The position numbers were made by a program, and so were the translations under genes. A model generated the notes under the pieces. The model was not told the DNA's origin, did not search any database, and saw nothing but the letters and a program-made list of their open reading frames with translations. Shown here piece after piece: positions 23,663-32,244 of a DNA stretch of 47,659 bases. This stretch comes from Streptomyces lushanensis (GTDB lineage: Bacteria; Actinomycetota; Actinomycetes; Streptomycetales; Streptomycetaceae): NCBI RefSeq assembly GCF_001700515.1, contig NZ_MAUD01000096.1, positions 1 to 47,659 of the forward strand, read 5' to 3'. Within the stretch, counting starts at the first letter, position 1. Each line of letters opens with the position of its first letter.

Positions 23663-25639
23663 GTGCGTACGCGCACCCTGTCGACCGCGCTCGCGGTCCT
23701 CATCAGCTCGTCGGCGCTCGCCGTCGGCACCGCGGGCTCGGCCACCGCCGACTCCGCCGCGGCCCTGCCCATCAGCTCGTACGGCGATCTCGCCGTGGAC
23801 GGTGTCCACAAGCGGGTCTACATCAGCGACCCGAGCGGCAACAAGGTCGTCGTCACCGACTACGCGGGCAAGCTCGTGACGACCGTCACCGGTCTCCCCG
23901 GCGTACGGGATCTGGCGATCGCGCCCGACTCCGCCACCGTCTACGCGGCCGTCCCGGGCGACAGCAGCGTCGTGGCCATCGCCACCTCCACCGTGACCGA
24001 GGCGGCCCGGTACGCGACCGGCGAGAACACCGGTCCGAAGACGCTCGCCGTGGCCGGCGGCCGGGTGTGGTTCGTGTACGGGGGGCAGGATCCCACGCAC
24101 CGCCTGGGCTCGTTCGACCCTGCCGCGAGCACCCCCGAGGTCGCTCTCGACCAGCTTCCCAACGGGTGGTGGCAGGAGGCCCCCGAGCTGGAGTCCGCCG
24201 GGAACACCCTGGTGCTCGGCACCCACAGCACCTGGTCGAGCCTGGCCGTGTACGACGTGTCCACCGGCGCTCCCGTCCTCCTCAAGGAGGGCATGCCGGC
24301 CGAGGCCACGGAGTACATGGACGACTTCGCGCTGAGCGCCGACGGCAAGAAGATCGTCGCGGCGTCGGGCGAGTCCCCGTACGCGGGCACCGCGATCAAC
24401 ACCGAGGACCTCACCCGTACCGGCGCCTACCTCACCGAGGCCGGCAGCCCCACCTCCGCCGCGATCGCTCCGGACGGCACGGTCGCGCTGTCCACGTTCG
24501 CCTGGTACGACAAGGACGTCTTCGTCTTCAAGCCGGGTACGACGAAGCCGTACCGCACCTACACCTACGCGCAGACCGCGACCGGCGGCGACACCATCGC
24601 CAACCAGGGACTGGCCTGGGCGCCGGACAGCAGCCGGCTGTTCGCCGTCGCCGAGGGTTCCGGCAAGCACTATCTGCGCGTGCTGGAGAACGCCGCCCGC
24701 TACCCGTCGGCGGTGAGCGTCGCCGCGCCCTCGAAGGCCACGCGCGCCAAGAAGATCACCGTCACCGGCAAGCTGGCCTCCGCCAAGGCGTTCCCGGCGG
24801 GCACGAAGGTCACCGTCGTCCGCACCGACATCGCCTCGCCCAAGGGCCGCTCGCTCGGTACGAAGACGGTCAGCTCCGCCGGCACGTTCTCCTTCACCGA
24901 CGCCCCGCCCGCGGGCGGCAGTGTCACCTACAGCGCGCAGTACGCGGGCGACGCCACGCACGCGCCCGCGACGGGCAAGGACACGGTCGCCGTCTCGCGC
25001 ACGGCCACCGCCCTCTCCCTCAACCACAACGGCGCCGTCTACGCCTACGGCGCCGATGTCTCCTTCACCGCCCACCTCGGCAAGACCTTCTCGAACCGCG
25101 TCGTCGAGATCTGGGCCGACCCGGCCGGCGGCGACAAGCCCAAGAAGCTGCTGAAGAGGGGCAAGGTCAACTCCAGGGGCGACCTGTCCGCCACCGTGGA
25201 CATGACCCGGGACACCTCGGTCACCGCCGTCTACACGGGCGACACGCGCTCGGGTCCCAAGACGGTGAAGTCGAGCGCCTTCGCCAACGTCAAGGTCTCC
25301 ACGGCCGTCTCCAAGCACTACAAGACGGGCAAGATCGGCTCCACGTCGTACTACTGGTTCCACAAGAACACCGACCCGCTCCTGACGACGTCGATGACGT
25401 ACTACAAGGGCCGTGCGCAGCGCTTCCAGCTCCAGGTCTACTACCAGGGCACCTGGTACGACTCGGGCTCCGAGTACTTCGCCCTGGCCACCAACGGGAA
25501 GTCGGCGGTGCAGCTCGGAGCGCCCGGCGAGGCCGGGATCCGCGCCCGTATGCGCTCCTCGTACATCAACGGGTCCTCGGGCGACACCGTGAACTCGACC
25601 ACGCACGGCGCGTGGAAGTACATGTACTTCACGAAGTAA
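23663..25639 (+). CDS. Secreted beta-propeller and Ig-like domain protein
   Basis: Taking GTG at 23663 gives a 658-aa protein that starts with a clean signal peptide (VRTRTLSTALAVLISSSALA, cut after about residue 30). The next ~350 residues hold YVTN/WD-like propeller strands (VHKRVYISDPSGNKVVVTDY, VRDLAIAPDSATVYAAVPGD). Two Ig-like/surface-protein repeats (about 395-560) and a C-terminal beta domain follow. No catalytic motif is seen. It is probably an exported or wall-associated binding protein. Its stop codon lies in an 18-bp duplicated segment. The upstream ATG at 23483 would destroy the signal peptide. The 3' end is followed by a very strong hairpin. Confidence 0.83.
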   Translation: MRTRTLSTALAVLISSSALAVGTAGSATADSAAALPISSYGDLAVDGVHKRVYISDPSGNKVVVTDYAGKLVTTVTGLPGVRDLAIAPDSATVYAAVPGDSSVVAIATSTVTEAARYATGENTGPKTLAVAGGRVWFVYGGQDPTHRLGSFDPAASTPEVALDQLPNGWWQEAPELESAGNTLVLGTHSTWSSLAVYDVSTGAPVLLKEGMPAEATEYMDDFALSADGKKIVAASGESPYAGTAINTEDLTRTGAYLTEAGSPTSAAIAPDGTVALSTFAWYDKDVFVFKPGTTKPYRTYTYAQTATGGDTIANQGLAWAPDSSRLFAVAEGSGKHYLRVLENAARYPSAVSVAAPSKATRAKKITVTGKLASAKAFPAGTKVTVVRTDIASPKGRSLGTKTVSSAGTFSFTDAPPAGGSVTYSAQYAGDATHAPATGKDTVAVSRTATALSLNHNGAVYAYGADVSFTAHLGKTFSNRVVEIWADPAGGDKPKKLLKRGKVNSRGDLSATVDMTRDTSVTAVYTGDTRSGPKTVKSSAFANVKVSTAVSKHYKTGKIGSTSYYWFHKNTDPLLTTSMTYYKGRAQRFQLQVYYQGTWYDSGSEYFALATNGKSAVQLGAPGEAGIRARMRSSYINGSSGDTVNSTTHGAWKYMYFTK

Positions 25640-25669
25640 CCGCCGCAGAGGAAGTAACCGCCGCAGAGC
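25634..25669. repeat. Tandem 18-bp duplication across the stop codon
   Basis: AAGTAACCGCCGCAGAGG (25634-25651) is repeated as AAGTAACCGCCGCAGAGC (25652-25669). The TAA stop of the propeller/Ig gene is in the first copy. The second copy carries an identical, in-frame spare stop. Confidence 0.85.
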
Positions 25670-25694
25670 GAGTGTCACGGCGTGGGCGTCACGA

Positions 25695-25742
25695 ACGCCG
25701 GTGAGGCCGGGTCCCCGTCGCGGGGCCCGGCCTCACCGGCGT
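25695..25742. terminator. Strong bidirectional hairpin
   Basis: A stem of about 22 bp (ACGCCGGTGAGGCCGGG continuing with CCCCG), with a single T bulge and a TCG loop, lies between the propeller/Ig gene and the convergent serine hydrolase gene. Confidence 0.9.
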
Positions 25743-25757
25743 CTTCGCCTCACGCGG

Positions 25758-26951
25758 TCACCGGTCGTACGCGTCGGCCGCGCACCGCCAGAAGTCCCGC
25801 ATCAGATCGGGCGGCGTCGGGCCGGACATCTCCAGCTGGCTGAGCAGGACGGTGACCGTGCCGGTGGACGGGACGACATGGGCCGTCGTTCCCGTACCGC
25901 CGACCCAGCCGTAGCGTCCCGGTACGTTCCAGGGGTCGACCGGCGCAATGTCGACCGAGCCTCCGAAGCCCCAGCCCTGGCCCTCCAGGAACAGCCTGCC
26001 CGCGTCGCGCTGGGCCGGGGTGAGATGGTCGGTGGTCATCAGCCTGACGGACTCGGGCGTGAGGATCCGGCGTCCGCCGGCGGTCCCGTCCGCGAGCAGC
26101 ATCCGGCCGAAGGCGAGCCAGTCGTCGGCGGTGGAGACCAGACCGCCGGCGCCCGACGGGAAGGCCGGCGGGCTGCTCCACCGTCCGTCGGGCGCGTCGA
26201 CCAGTTCGAGACCGCCCGCGAAGCCGGTGGAGCCGTCGGGGTCGGTGGAGTCGTCGGCGCGTCGGCGGTAGCAGCTCGCGAACCGGCCGAGGTCGGCGCG
26301 CGGTACGTGGAATCCCGTGTCGGCCATACCGAGAGGTTCGAAGATCCGCTCGGCCAGGAACTCGGGCAGCGGACGGCCCGAGACCCGTGCGATCAGCACG
26401 CCCTGGATGTCGGAAGTGGTGTTGTACAGCCAGGCGTCGCCCGGCTGGCTCAGCAGCGGGATACGGGCCAGCGTCGCCATCCACGCGTCCGGCGGCGCGA
26501 TCCGATCAGGCTGCGGCGGCCCTTGCCTCAGCTCACTGAACAGCGGCGCGACCGCCGGGAGCGAGAAGTCGGCGGGGAAGCCGTGTCCGGCACGGGCGGT
26601 GAGCAGATCGGCGACGGTGATCGGCCTGGTGGCCGGGACCACGTCGTCGACGGGAGACTCCGGCGTCCGGACGACGTACGGCGACGCCAGCTCCGGCAGC
26701 CAGGGCGCGACCGGATCGTCCAGCGCCATCCGGCCGTCCTCGACCAGCGTCATGACCGCGGCGGCGGTGACGGGCTTGGTGATCGAGGCGATACGGAAGA
26801 TCGTGTCCCTGGTGACCGGGGCGGTGCCCTCGATGTCGAGGGAGCCCGCCGTCCTGACCTCGACCCGGTCGCCGCGGGCCACCAGGGCCACCGCTCCGGG
26901 CACCGGCCCCTCGCTGATGTGCTTGTCCAGAACGTCGCGCAGTTCACTCAT
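25758..26951 (-). CDS. Serine beta-lactamase-family hydrolase (class C/EstB-like)
   Basis: The 397-aa protein has the SxxK nucleophile motif SITK (S56-K59), the YxN motif YNT (Y176, N177) and a late GG-rich region (YGWVGGTGTTAHV) in place of the KTG box. It lacks an obvious signal peptide, so a cytoplasmic esterase or peptidase is more likely than a secreted beta-lactamase. The ATG at 26951 has GAAGGTGG about seven bases upstream. Two short repeat clusters (3 x 13 bp at its start codon, 5 x 12 bp further upstream) separate it from hemC. It ends at the shared hairpin. Confidence 0.87.
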   Translation of the reverse strand: MSELRDVLDKHISEGPVPGAVALVARGDRVEVRTAGSLDIEGTAPVTRDTIFRIASITKPVTAAAVMTLVEDGRMALDDPVAPWLPELASPYVVRTPESPVDDVVPATRPITVADLLTARAGHGFPADFSLPAVAPLFSELRQGPPQPDRIAPPDAWMATLARIPLLSQPGDAWLYNTTSDIQGVLIARVSGRPLPEFLAERIFEPLGMADTGFHVPRADLGRFASCYRRRADDSTDPDGSTGFAGGLELVDAPDGRWSSPPAFPSGAGGLVSTADDWLAFGRMLLADGTAGGRRILTPESVRLMTTDHLTPAQRDAGRLFLEGQGWGFGGSVDIAPVDPWNVPGRYGWVGGTGTTAHVVPSTGTVTVLLSQLEMSGPTPPDLMRDFWRCAADAYDR

Positions 26952-26989
26952 CGGTCCACCTTCTCGGTCCACGGTCTCGGTCCGCCGTC
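26951..26989. repeat. Tandem TCGGTCC repeat, 3 x 13 bp
   Basis: TCGGTCC recurs at 26951, 26964 and 26977 (13-bp phase), covering the ribosome-binding region of the serine hydrolase gene. Confidence 0.55.
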
Positions 26990-27037
26990 CCACCTGTGCG
27001 GTCGGAAGGGAGACCTCGGCCGTGGCCGGAATTCATC

Positions 27038-27092
27038 GGTCACCGGGTCGGTCACCAAATCGGTCACCAAGAGGGTCACCGAAACGGGTACC
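27038..27092. repeat. Tandem iterons, 5 x 12 bp with GGTCACC core
   Basis: GGTCACC occurs at 27038, 27050, 27062 and 27074, and a variant GGGTACC at 27086, all in exact 12-bp phase. The array lies between the hemC stop and the serine hydrolase start. Confidence 0.85.
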
Positions 27093-27108
27093 GAGAAGCT
27101 CGCAGGAC

Positions 27109-28044
27109 CTAGTGCGCGATGCTGTCGATCAGTTCGCGCGCGCCCTGCCGCAGCAGCGAGACGGCCACGGACGTGCCGAGCGTCGCGGGATCGAGCGGGC
27201 CCGCCCACTCGTGGGCGTTGAGCACGGTCTTGCCGTCGGGCGTGAAGACACACGCGCGCAGGGCGAGGTCACCGTTGCGCTGGGCCCGGGCGTATCCGGC
27301 GATCGGTGAGTTGCAGTGGCCCTGGAGGACATGGAGGAACATGCGTTCCGCCGTCGTCTCACGGTAGGTGTCCGGATCCCCGAGGCCGCTGACGGCGTCT
27401 ATCAGGACGGTGTCGTCCTCGCGGCACTGGATGGCGAGAACGCCCGCGCCGATCGGCGGGCACATCGTCTCGGGCGAGAGGATCTCGGTGATCACGTCCT
27501 CGCGGCCGATGCGTTCGAGGCCCGAGACGGCCAGGAGGATGGCGTCCGCCTCGCCCGCGGCGAGCTTCTCCAGCCGGCGGTTGGCGTTGCCCCGGAACGG
27601 GACGCACTCCAGATGCGGGTGGGAGGCGGCGAGCTGGGCGACGCGGCGCACCGAGGAGGTGCCGATCCGGGTGCCGGCCGGGAGTTCGCCGAGAGTGAGG
27701 CCGCCCGGGTGGACGAGGGCGTCGCGGATGTCGTCGCGCTTGAGGAAGGCGGCGAAGGTCGTGCCCGCGGGCAGCGGGCGGTCCGCGGGAATGTCCTTGA
27801 CGCAGTGCACGGCGAGGTCCGCCTCACCGGAGAGCAGGGCGGCGTCGACCTCCTTGGTGAAGGCGCCCTTGCCCTCGACCTGGCTCAGGTCTCCCATCCA
27901 CTTGTCGCCGGTGGTCCTGACCGGCAGGACCTCGGTCACGACACCCGGGTGGAGCACGGCCAGCTCGGCGCGGACGCGGGCCACCTGGGCGAGGGCCATG
28001 GGCGAGTCGCGGGAGACGATACGGATCAGCTCAGGGACCGACAT
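27109..28044 (-). CDS. hemC: Hydroxymethylbilane synthase, divergent paralogue type
   Basis: The 311-aa protein has catalytic D84 (VHCVKDIP), substrate-binding arginines in TSSVRR (about 129-134) and RGNANRRL (151-158), and C244 in QGHCNSPI, the likely dipyrromethane-cofactor cysteine. The enzyme joins four porphobilinogen units into hydroxymethylbilane for heme and corrinoid synthesis. Differences from standard HemC are GAGVLAIQ where GQGALGIE is usual, and GHCNSPI for GGCQVPI. No other hem gene is nearby, so this is probably a second copy outside the main hem cluster. The ATG at 28044 is chosen by homology over a longer frame. Confidence 0.9.
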   Translation of the reverse strand: MSVPELIRIVSRDSPMALAQVARVRAELAVLHPGVVTEVLPVRTTGDKWMGDLSQVEGKGAFTKEVDAALLSGEADLAVHCVKDIPADRPLPAGTTFAAFLKRDDIRDALVHPGGLTLGELPAGTRIGTSSVRRVAQLAASHPHLECVPFRGNANRRLEKLAAGEADAILLAVSGLERIGREDVITEILSPETMCPPIGAGVLAIQCREDDTVLIDAVSGLGDPDTYRETTAERMFLHVLQGHCNSPIAGYARAQRNGDLALRACVFTPDGKTVLNAHEWAGPLDPATLGTSVAVSLLRQGARELIDSIAH

Positions 28045-28171
28045 GGCACCCACGATAGACCGTCGCGTCCGCACCCGGGCAGCCCGCCCGTCCCTCCCGC
28101 CCGACGGCGGCGGGGACGGGCGGACCGTACGCACGCGGCTCCCGGCGGCCGGCCGGGGTGTCCGATGCCGG

Positions 28172-29059
28172 TCAGCCGTTGTGCCGGATCAGGGATTCCA
28201 CCAGGCCGGAGCGGGTCGCGGGGAAGTCCAGCGGTACGATCCCGAGCCCGCGCCAGCCGCTCGCCTCCGCGCCGTCGAGGAACGTGTGTACCTGTGGATT
28301 GAGCCGGTCGGAGTTCCACCGGGGCGGCAACAGGGCCGCCGTGCTCACGTAGTTGACGAACAGTTTGCCGGGCTGCTGGACGGCCTTGCGGAAGTGGGCC
28401 TCGATCTTGGGGTACTTGGCGAAGGGCTCGGCCTGGTAGTCGTCCTGGATGTCGAACAGGCCGCCGTCGCCGTACCGCACACCGGGCAGCCCGCCGTTGT
28501 CCGCGAGCAGCACGACCCGTCCGCGCGCCTCGCCGAGCGTGGGCAGACCGCCGTCGAGCCGGAAGAGGGAGCGCCAGCCCTTGCCGTCGAGATAGGTGTC
28601 GAAGATCCGCCGGAACTCGGCGTCGCTCTCCTCGGAGTACTCCTGCTTGAGCCGCATCAGCACGGTCTCGGAGGGGTGGGCGCGCAGGAAGTCCCGGCAG
28701 GCGCCGAGCACGTCGTCGAAGTTCAGGTTCTGGTAGAACGCGGCGTGGTGGATGCTGAACGCGTTGTCGAAGGCGCGGCAGCGTACGTCCAGGAAGCGGA
28801 TGCCGCTGTTCAGCTGCGCGGCGACGGTGGTGTTCTGGCACGCCACCCACAATCCGCCGACCTGCGCGCCGGAGTTGTGCGTACCGGGAATCGTCAGCCG
28901 CTGCACGGGCGTGGCGTCACCGAGACCGCCCATCCAGTCCTGCGGGGCGAGCGCCCGCCGCGAGGCGGCGACGGCCGGGGCCGCGCCGACGAGGGCGGTG
29001 GCGGAAACAGCGAGCGCACCGGCCAGAAAGCCGCGGCGCGTACCGGTATGGGTGCTCAT
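28172..29059 (-). CDS. Secreted PI-PLC-like phosphodiesterase
   Basis: The 295-aa protein starts with a twin-arginine-type signal ([19 protein letters not shown], cut near residue 32). The mature part matches the phosphatidylinositol-specific phospholipase C X-domain, with IPGTHNS (H61), GIRFLDVR (about 86-93) and SIHHAAFYQ (H104 or H105) supplying the two catalytic histidines. It would cleave phosphatidylinositol or a related phosphodiester outside the cell. The ATG at 29059 has GGAGG about ten bases upstream. It lies downstream of the 5'-nucleotidase and after that gene's hairpin, so it is a separate unit, though both could release phosphate-containing products. Confidence 0.9.
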   Translation of the reverse strand: MSTHTGTRRGFLAGALAVSATALVGAAPAVAASRRALAPQDWMGGLGDATPVQRLTIPGTHNSGAQVGGLWVACQNTTVAAQLNSGIRFLDVRCRAFDNAFSIHHAAFYQNLNFDDVLGACRDFLRAHPSETVLMRLKQEYSEESDAEFRRIFDTYLDGKGWRSLFRLDGGLPTLGEARGRVVLLADNGGLPGVRYGDGGLFDIQDDYQAEPFAKYPKIEAHFRKAVQQPGKLFVNYVSTAALLPPRWNSDRLNPQVHTFLDGAEASGWRGLGIVPLDFPATRSGLVESLIRHNG

Positions 29060-29172
29060 ACGAGGGTGCCTCCGTCTGCTGTGGGGGGTCAGCCCTCGGA
29101 TTATGTCCGGTACACGTCACACCCGGAACAGGCTCGAATGAACGGCGGCGGAATGAACGGAGCGCAGCACAA

Positions 29173-29200
29173 AGGGCGGTGAGCCGAAGCCCACCGCCCT
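29173..29200 (-). terminator. Hairpin downstream of the 5'-nucleotidase gene
   Basis: AGGGCGGTGAGC and GCCCACCGCCCT form a near-perfect 12-bp stem with a short loop, about 75 bp past the 5'-nucleotidase stop on the minus strand. Confidence 0.8.
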
Positions 29201-29276
29201 CCGTACATCTGTACCGGAACCCGCGGCGCCACCGCCGAGCCGGGAACCGGCGGGAACTGCCGGGAACCAGCTGGAA

Positions 29277-31088
29277 CTAGCGGATGACCGTGATCCGGTC
29301 CGCCGCCGGCGGGGTCAGCGGGGACTGGGCCGACGAGTTCGCCGCGAGGTACGCGTTCAGCAGGTCCAGGTCCGAGGGGCCGACCAGCTTGTTCTTGCCC
29401 TGGCCGAGCGCCGCGAAGCCGTCGCCGCCGCCGCCGAGGAACTCGTTCATCGCGACACGGTAGGTCTTCGCCGGGTCGATCGCCTCACCGTTCAGCTTCA
29501 CCGTGTCCACGAGGATGCGGTCCGCGCCCGTCTTCCTCTTGTCCAGGGTGTAGGTGAGGCCCTTCGACACCTGAAGGTACTTCGGAGACGTCAGGTTCAG
29601 ACCGCTCACCTGCTGCTGGAGAGCGGTGATGACCTGAGCGCCCGTCAGATCGAACACGTTCATCATGTTGGTGAACGGCTGGACCGTGAAGGCCTCGCCG
29701 TAGGTCACGACACCGTCGCCCTCGGCCGCCGACGCCTTGTAGACCAGGTCGGCCCTGATGCCGCCCGGGTTCATGAAGGCGAGCTGCGCGCCGCCCTTGT
29801 CGGCCGGTGCCGTACCCGCGAGCTGGGCGTCAGCGATCAGGTCACCGAGCGGGGACTCTTCGGTCGTCGCACCGCGGCCGTTGATGTCCGCGGAGATGTA
29901 GCCCTGGGGGGTGTTGGAGATCGGCGCGGCCAGCTTGTTCCAGCGCCCGATCAGGTCCGTCATGTCCTGGGCCTTGGGCTGGTCACGGCTGACGACGTGG
30001 TTCGCCGACTTCACACTCGCCCGCACGATGTCGTTGGTACGACGGTCGTAGGTGAGCGTGGTGTCCGTGTACAGCCTGCCGAACGACGCGGCCGACGTGA
30101 CCAGACGCGGGTTGCCGGCCGGGTCCGGGATGGTGCAGGCGTAGGCGTTGTGCGTGTGGCCGGTGACCAGCGCGTCGACCTGCGGCGAGATGCCCTTCGC
30201 GATGTCGACGATCGGGCCCGAGATGCCGCCGCCGGGCGCCGGGCTGTCACAGTCGTAGTTGTACGAGGAGGAGGCCGGCGAGCCGCCCTCGTGGATCAGC
30301 GCGACGATCGAGTTGACGCCCTGCTCCTCCAGCTCCTTGGCGTACTTGTTGACCGTCTCGATCTCGTCGTGGAACTTGAGTCCCTTGACGCCCTCGGCGG
30401 TCACGATGTTCGGCGTGCCCTCCAGGGTGACACCGATGAAGCCGATCTTGATGCCGTGGCTCTTCCAGATCTCGTACGGAGCGAGGATCGGCTTGCCGGT
30501 CTTCTCCGACGTCACATTGGCCGCGAGGTACGGGAAGTCGGCGCCCTTGAACTTCTTCCCCTTCTCGTAGCAGCCGTCGACCGGGTGACAGCCGCCCTTC
30601 TGGAGACGGGCCAGCTCGACGGCGCCTTCGTCGAACTCGTGGTTGCCGACGCCGGTCACATCGAGGTCGAGCCCGTTGAGCGCCTCGATGGTCGGCTCGT
30701 CGTGGAAGAGGCCGGACAGCAGCGGGCTGGCGCCCACCATGTCACCGGCCGCCGCGGTGATGGAGAACTTGTTGCCCTCGCGCGCCTTGCGCAGCGAGGT
30801 CGCCAGGTACTCGACACCACCGGCGGGGACCGTCTTGACCGAGCCGTCGGCCTGCTTCTCGTTGACGTTCGCGGACGAGCCCGTGGGAGGCTCCAGGTTT
30901 CCGTGCAGGTCGTTGAAGGAAAGGAGCTGGACCTTGACCAAGTCGTCCTTGTGGTGGCCCTTGTTCCCGTCGTCGTCCTGACTCGCCACGGCCGGCATCG
31001 CCGCGACGAGCGCTCCGACAGTGGCCAGTCCTGCGGCGGCGGCGAGCAGCCGCCGGGTCGCGCGCTTGTTCTGCGGTCTCGCTGACAT
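29277..31088 (-). CDS. Secreted 5'-nucleotidase / UDP-sugar hydrolase family
   Basis: The 603-aa protein has a signal peptide (RRLLAAAAGLATVGALVAA, cut near 35). Its metallophosphatase domain has LSFNDLHGN, AAGDMVGASP, GVGNHEFDEG and VTGHTHNAY for the two metal ions. The C-terminal nucleotide-binding domain has NPGGIRADL and FLGGGGDGFA. It releases phosphate and nucleosides from nucleotides outside the cell, feeding the phosphate uptake genes further on. The ATG at 31088 is the first start before the signal peptide. The upstream region (31089-31200) is AT-rich and shared with mshD on the other strand, but I find no convincing PHO box in it. Confidence 0.93.
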   Translation of the reverse strand: MSARPQNKRATRRLLAAAAGLATVGALVAAMPAVASQDDDGNKGHHKDDLVKVQLLSFNDLHGNLEPPTGSSANVNEKQADGSVKTVPAGGVEYLATSLRKAREGNKFSITAAAGDMVGASPLLSGLFHDEPTIEALNGLDLDVTGVGNHEFDEGAVELARLQKGGCHPVDGCYEKGKKFKGADFPYLAANVTSEKTGKPILAPYEIWKSHGIKIGFIGVTLEGTPNIVTAEGVKGLKFHDEIETVNKYAKELEEQGVNSIVALIHEGGSPASSSYNYDCDSPAPGGGISGPIVDIAKGISPQVDALVTGHTHNAYACTIPDPAGNPRLVTSAASFGRLYTDTTLTYDRRTNDIVRASVKSANHVVSRDQPKAQDMTDLIGRWNKLAAPISNTPQGYISADINGRGATTEESPLGDLIADAQLAGTAPADKGGAQLAFMNPGGIRADLVYKASAAEGDGVVTYGEAFTVQPFTNMMNVFDLTGAQVITALQQQVSGLNLTSPKYLQVSKGLTYTLDKRKTGADRILVDTVKLNGEAIDPAKTYRVAMNEFLGGGGDGFAALGQGKNKLVGPSDLDLLNAYLAANSSAQSPLTPPAADRITVIR

Positions 31089-31311
31089 CGGTCCCCTTGT
31101 GGATCGAACGTATGCCTGAAGAATCTTGAGGGTATTCAGGTTCTTGAGGTGTTGAGAGTCATGAAAAGTCCGGAGTCTTATGAAGACGACGGCAGCCTAG
31201 GGTCAACGCGCGTAGCACGACAGGGGGTCCCGGGTTACAAGACGGTTGACTTTGCGGGTGGGGAAGCTGTCGGGGGACGGGCGGATCTGCGATACGGGCC
31301 CGCCGTCGCCG

Positions 31312-31317
31312 TACCCT
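31312..31317 (+). promoter_or_regulatory. Candidate -10 box of leaderless mshD
   Basis: TACCCT ends six bases before the mshD ATG with no ribosome-binding site between. The -35 is not clear. Confidence 0.4.
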
Positions 31318-31323
31318 CGATCC

Positions 31324-32244
31324 ATGACTGACGCAGCAGCCCGCGAGCCCGGCCGGCAGATCCAGACCCTTGACGCGCTGACCACGGAACAGGCCGAGGA
31401 CGTGTCCGACCTGCTGGCCGACGCGGTCGCCTCGGACGGGGTACAGGCCGTCTCCGAACAGGGCAGGCTCCAGTTGCGCGGCGGACACCGCGAGGGCGTA
31501 CGGCACTTCCTGCTCGACGTCGAGGGCGAACTCGTCGGTTACGCGCAGCTGGAGGACACCGATCCCGTCGAGGCGCCGGCCGCGGAACTGGTCGTACGGC
31601 CCGGCTGCCGCGGCCAGGGCCACGGCCGGGCGCTGGGCACCGCGCTGCTGGGCGCGTCCGGCAAGCGGCTGCGGGTGTGGGCGCACGGCGGCAAGTCGGC
31701 GGCCCGGCATCTCGCCCAGGTGCTCGGGCTGACGCTCTTCCGCGAACTGCGCCAGTTGCGGCGCCCGTTGGGCCAACCGGGCGTCACCGAGGCGGCGCTG
31801 CCCGCCGGCGTCACCATCCGTACGTTCGTGCCCGGACAGGACGACGCCGGCTGGCTCGCGCTCAACGCCGCGGCTTTCGCGCACCACCCGGAACAGGGCT
31901 CGCTGACGCAGCGTGACCTGGACGACCGCATGGCCGAGCCGTGGTTCGACCCGAAGGGCTTCTTCCTGGCGGAGCGCGGCGGGGAGCTGATCGGGTTCCA
32001 CTGGACCAAGGTGCACGCCGAGGAGCAGATCGGCGAGGTGTACGTCCTCGGCATCCGCCCCGACGCGCAGGGCGGCGGTCTCGGCAAGGCGCTCACCGTC
32101 ATCGGGCTGCGCCATCTCGCGGCGCAGGGTCTGCCGACCGCGATGCTGTACGTGGACGCGGACAACGCGGCGGCGGTGACGGTGTACGAGCGGCTCGGCT
32201 TCCGTACGCACGAGGTGGACCTGATGTACCGCACGGAGTCCTGA
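31324..32244 (+). CDS. mshD: Mycothiol synthase (MshD)
   Basis: The 306-aa protein consists of two tandem GNAT domains, the MshD layout. The N-terminal one includes [18 protein letters not shown] (about 90-107). The C-terminal one includes [19 protein letters not shown] (about 240-258) and ends [16 protein letters not shown]. MshD acetylates Cys-GlcN-Ins with acetyl-CoA in the last step of mycothiol synthesis, the main low-molecular thiol of actinobacteria. The ATG at 31324 begins the conserved protein. It is divergent from the 5'-nucleotidase. A 22-copy 21-bp repeat array starts 12 bp after its stop. Confidence 0.95.
   Translation: MTDAAAREPGRQIQTLDALTTEQAEDVSDLLADAVASDGVQAVSEQGRLQLRGGHREGVRHFLLDVEGELVGYAQLEDTDPVEAPAAELVVRPGCRGQGHGRALGTALLGASGKRLRVWAHGGKSAARHLAQVLGLTLFRELRQLRRPLGQPGVTEAALPAGVTIRTFVPGQDDAGWLALNAAAFAHHPEQGSLTQRDLDDRMAEPWFDPKGFFLAERGGELIGFHWTKVHAEEQIGEVYVLGIRPDAQGGGLGKALTVIGLRHLAAQGLPTAMLYVDADNAAAVTVYERLGFRTHEVDLMYRTES

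Noticed and set aside
22690..25704. A 1004-residue open frame over the sigma factor and propeller genes
   Set aside because: It is a GC-skew shadow, Arg/Gly/Ala-rich with no domain, and lies across two well-supported genes in another frame.
31089..31200. PHO box between the 5'-nucleotidase and mshD
   Set aside because: The region is AT-rich with several TTCA/TCAA words, but no two are 11 bp apart with a GTTCACC-like core.
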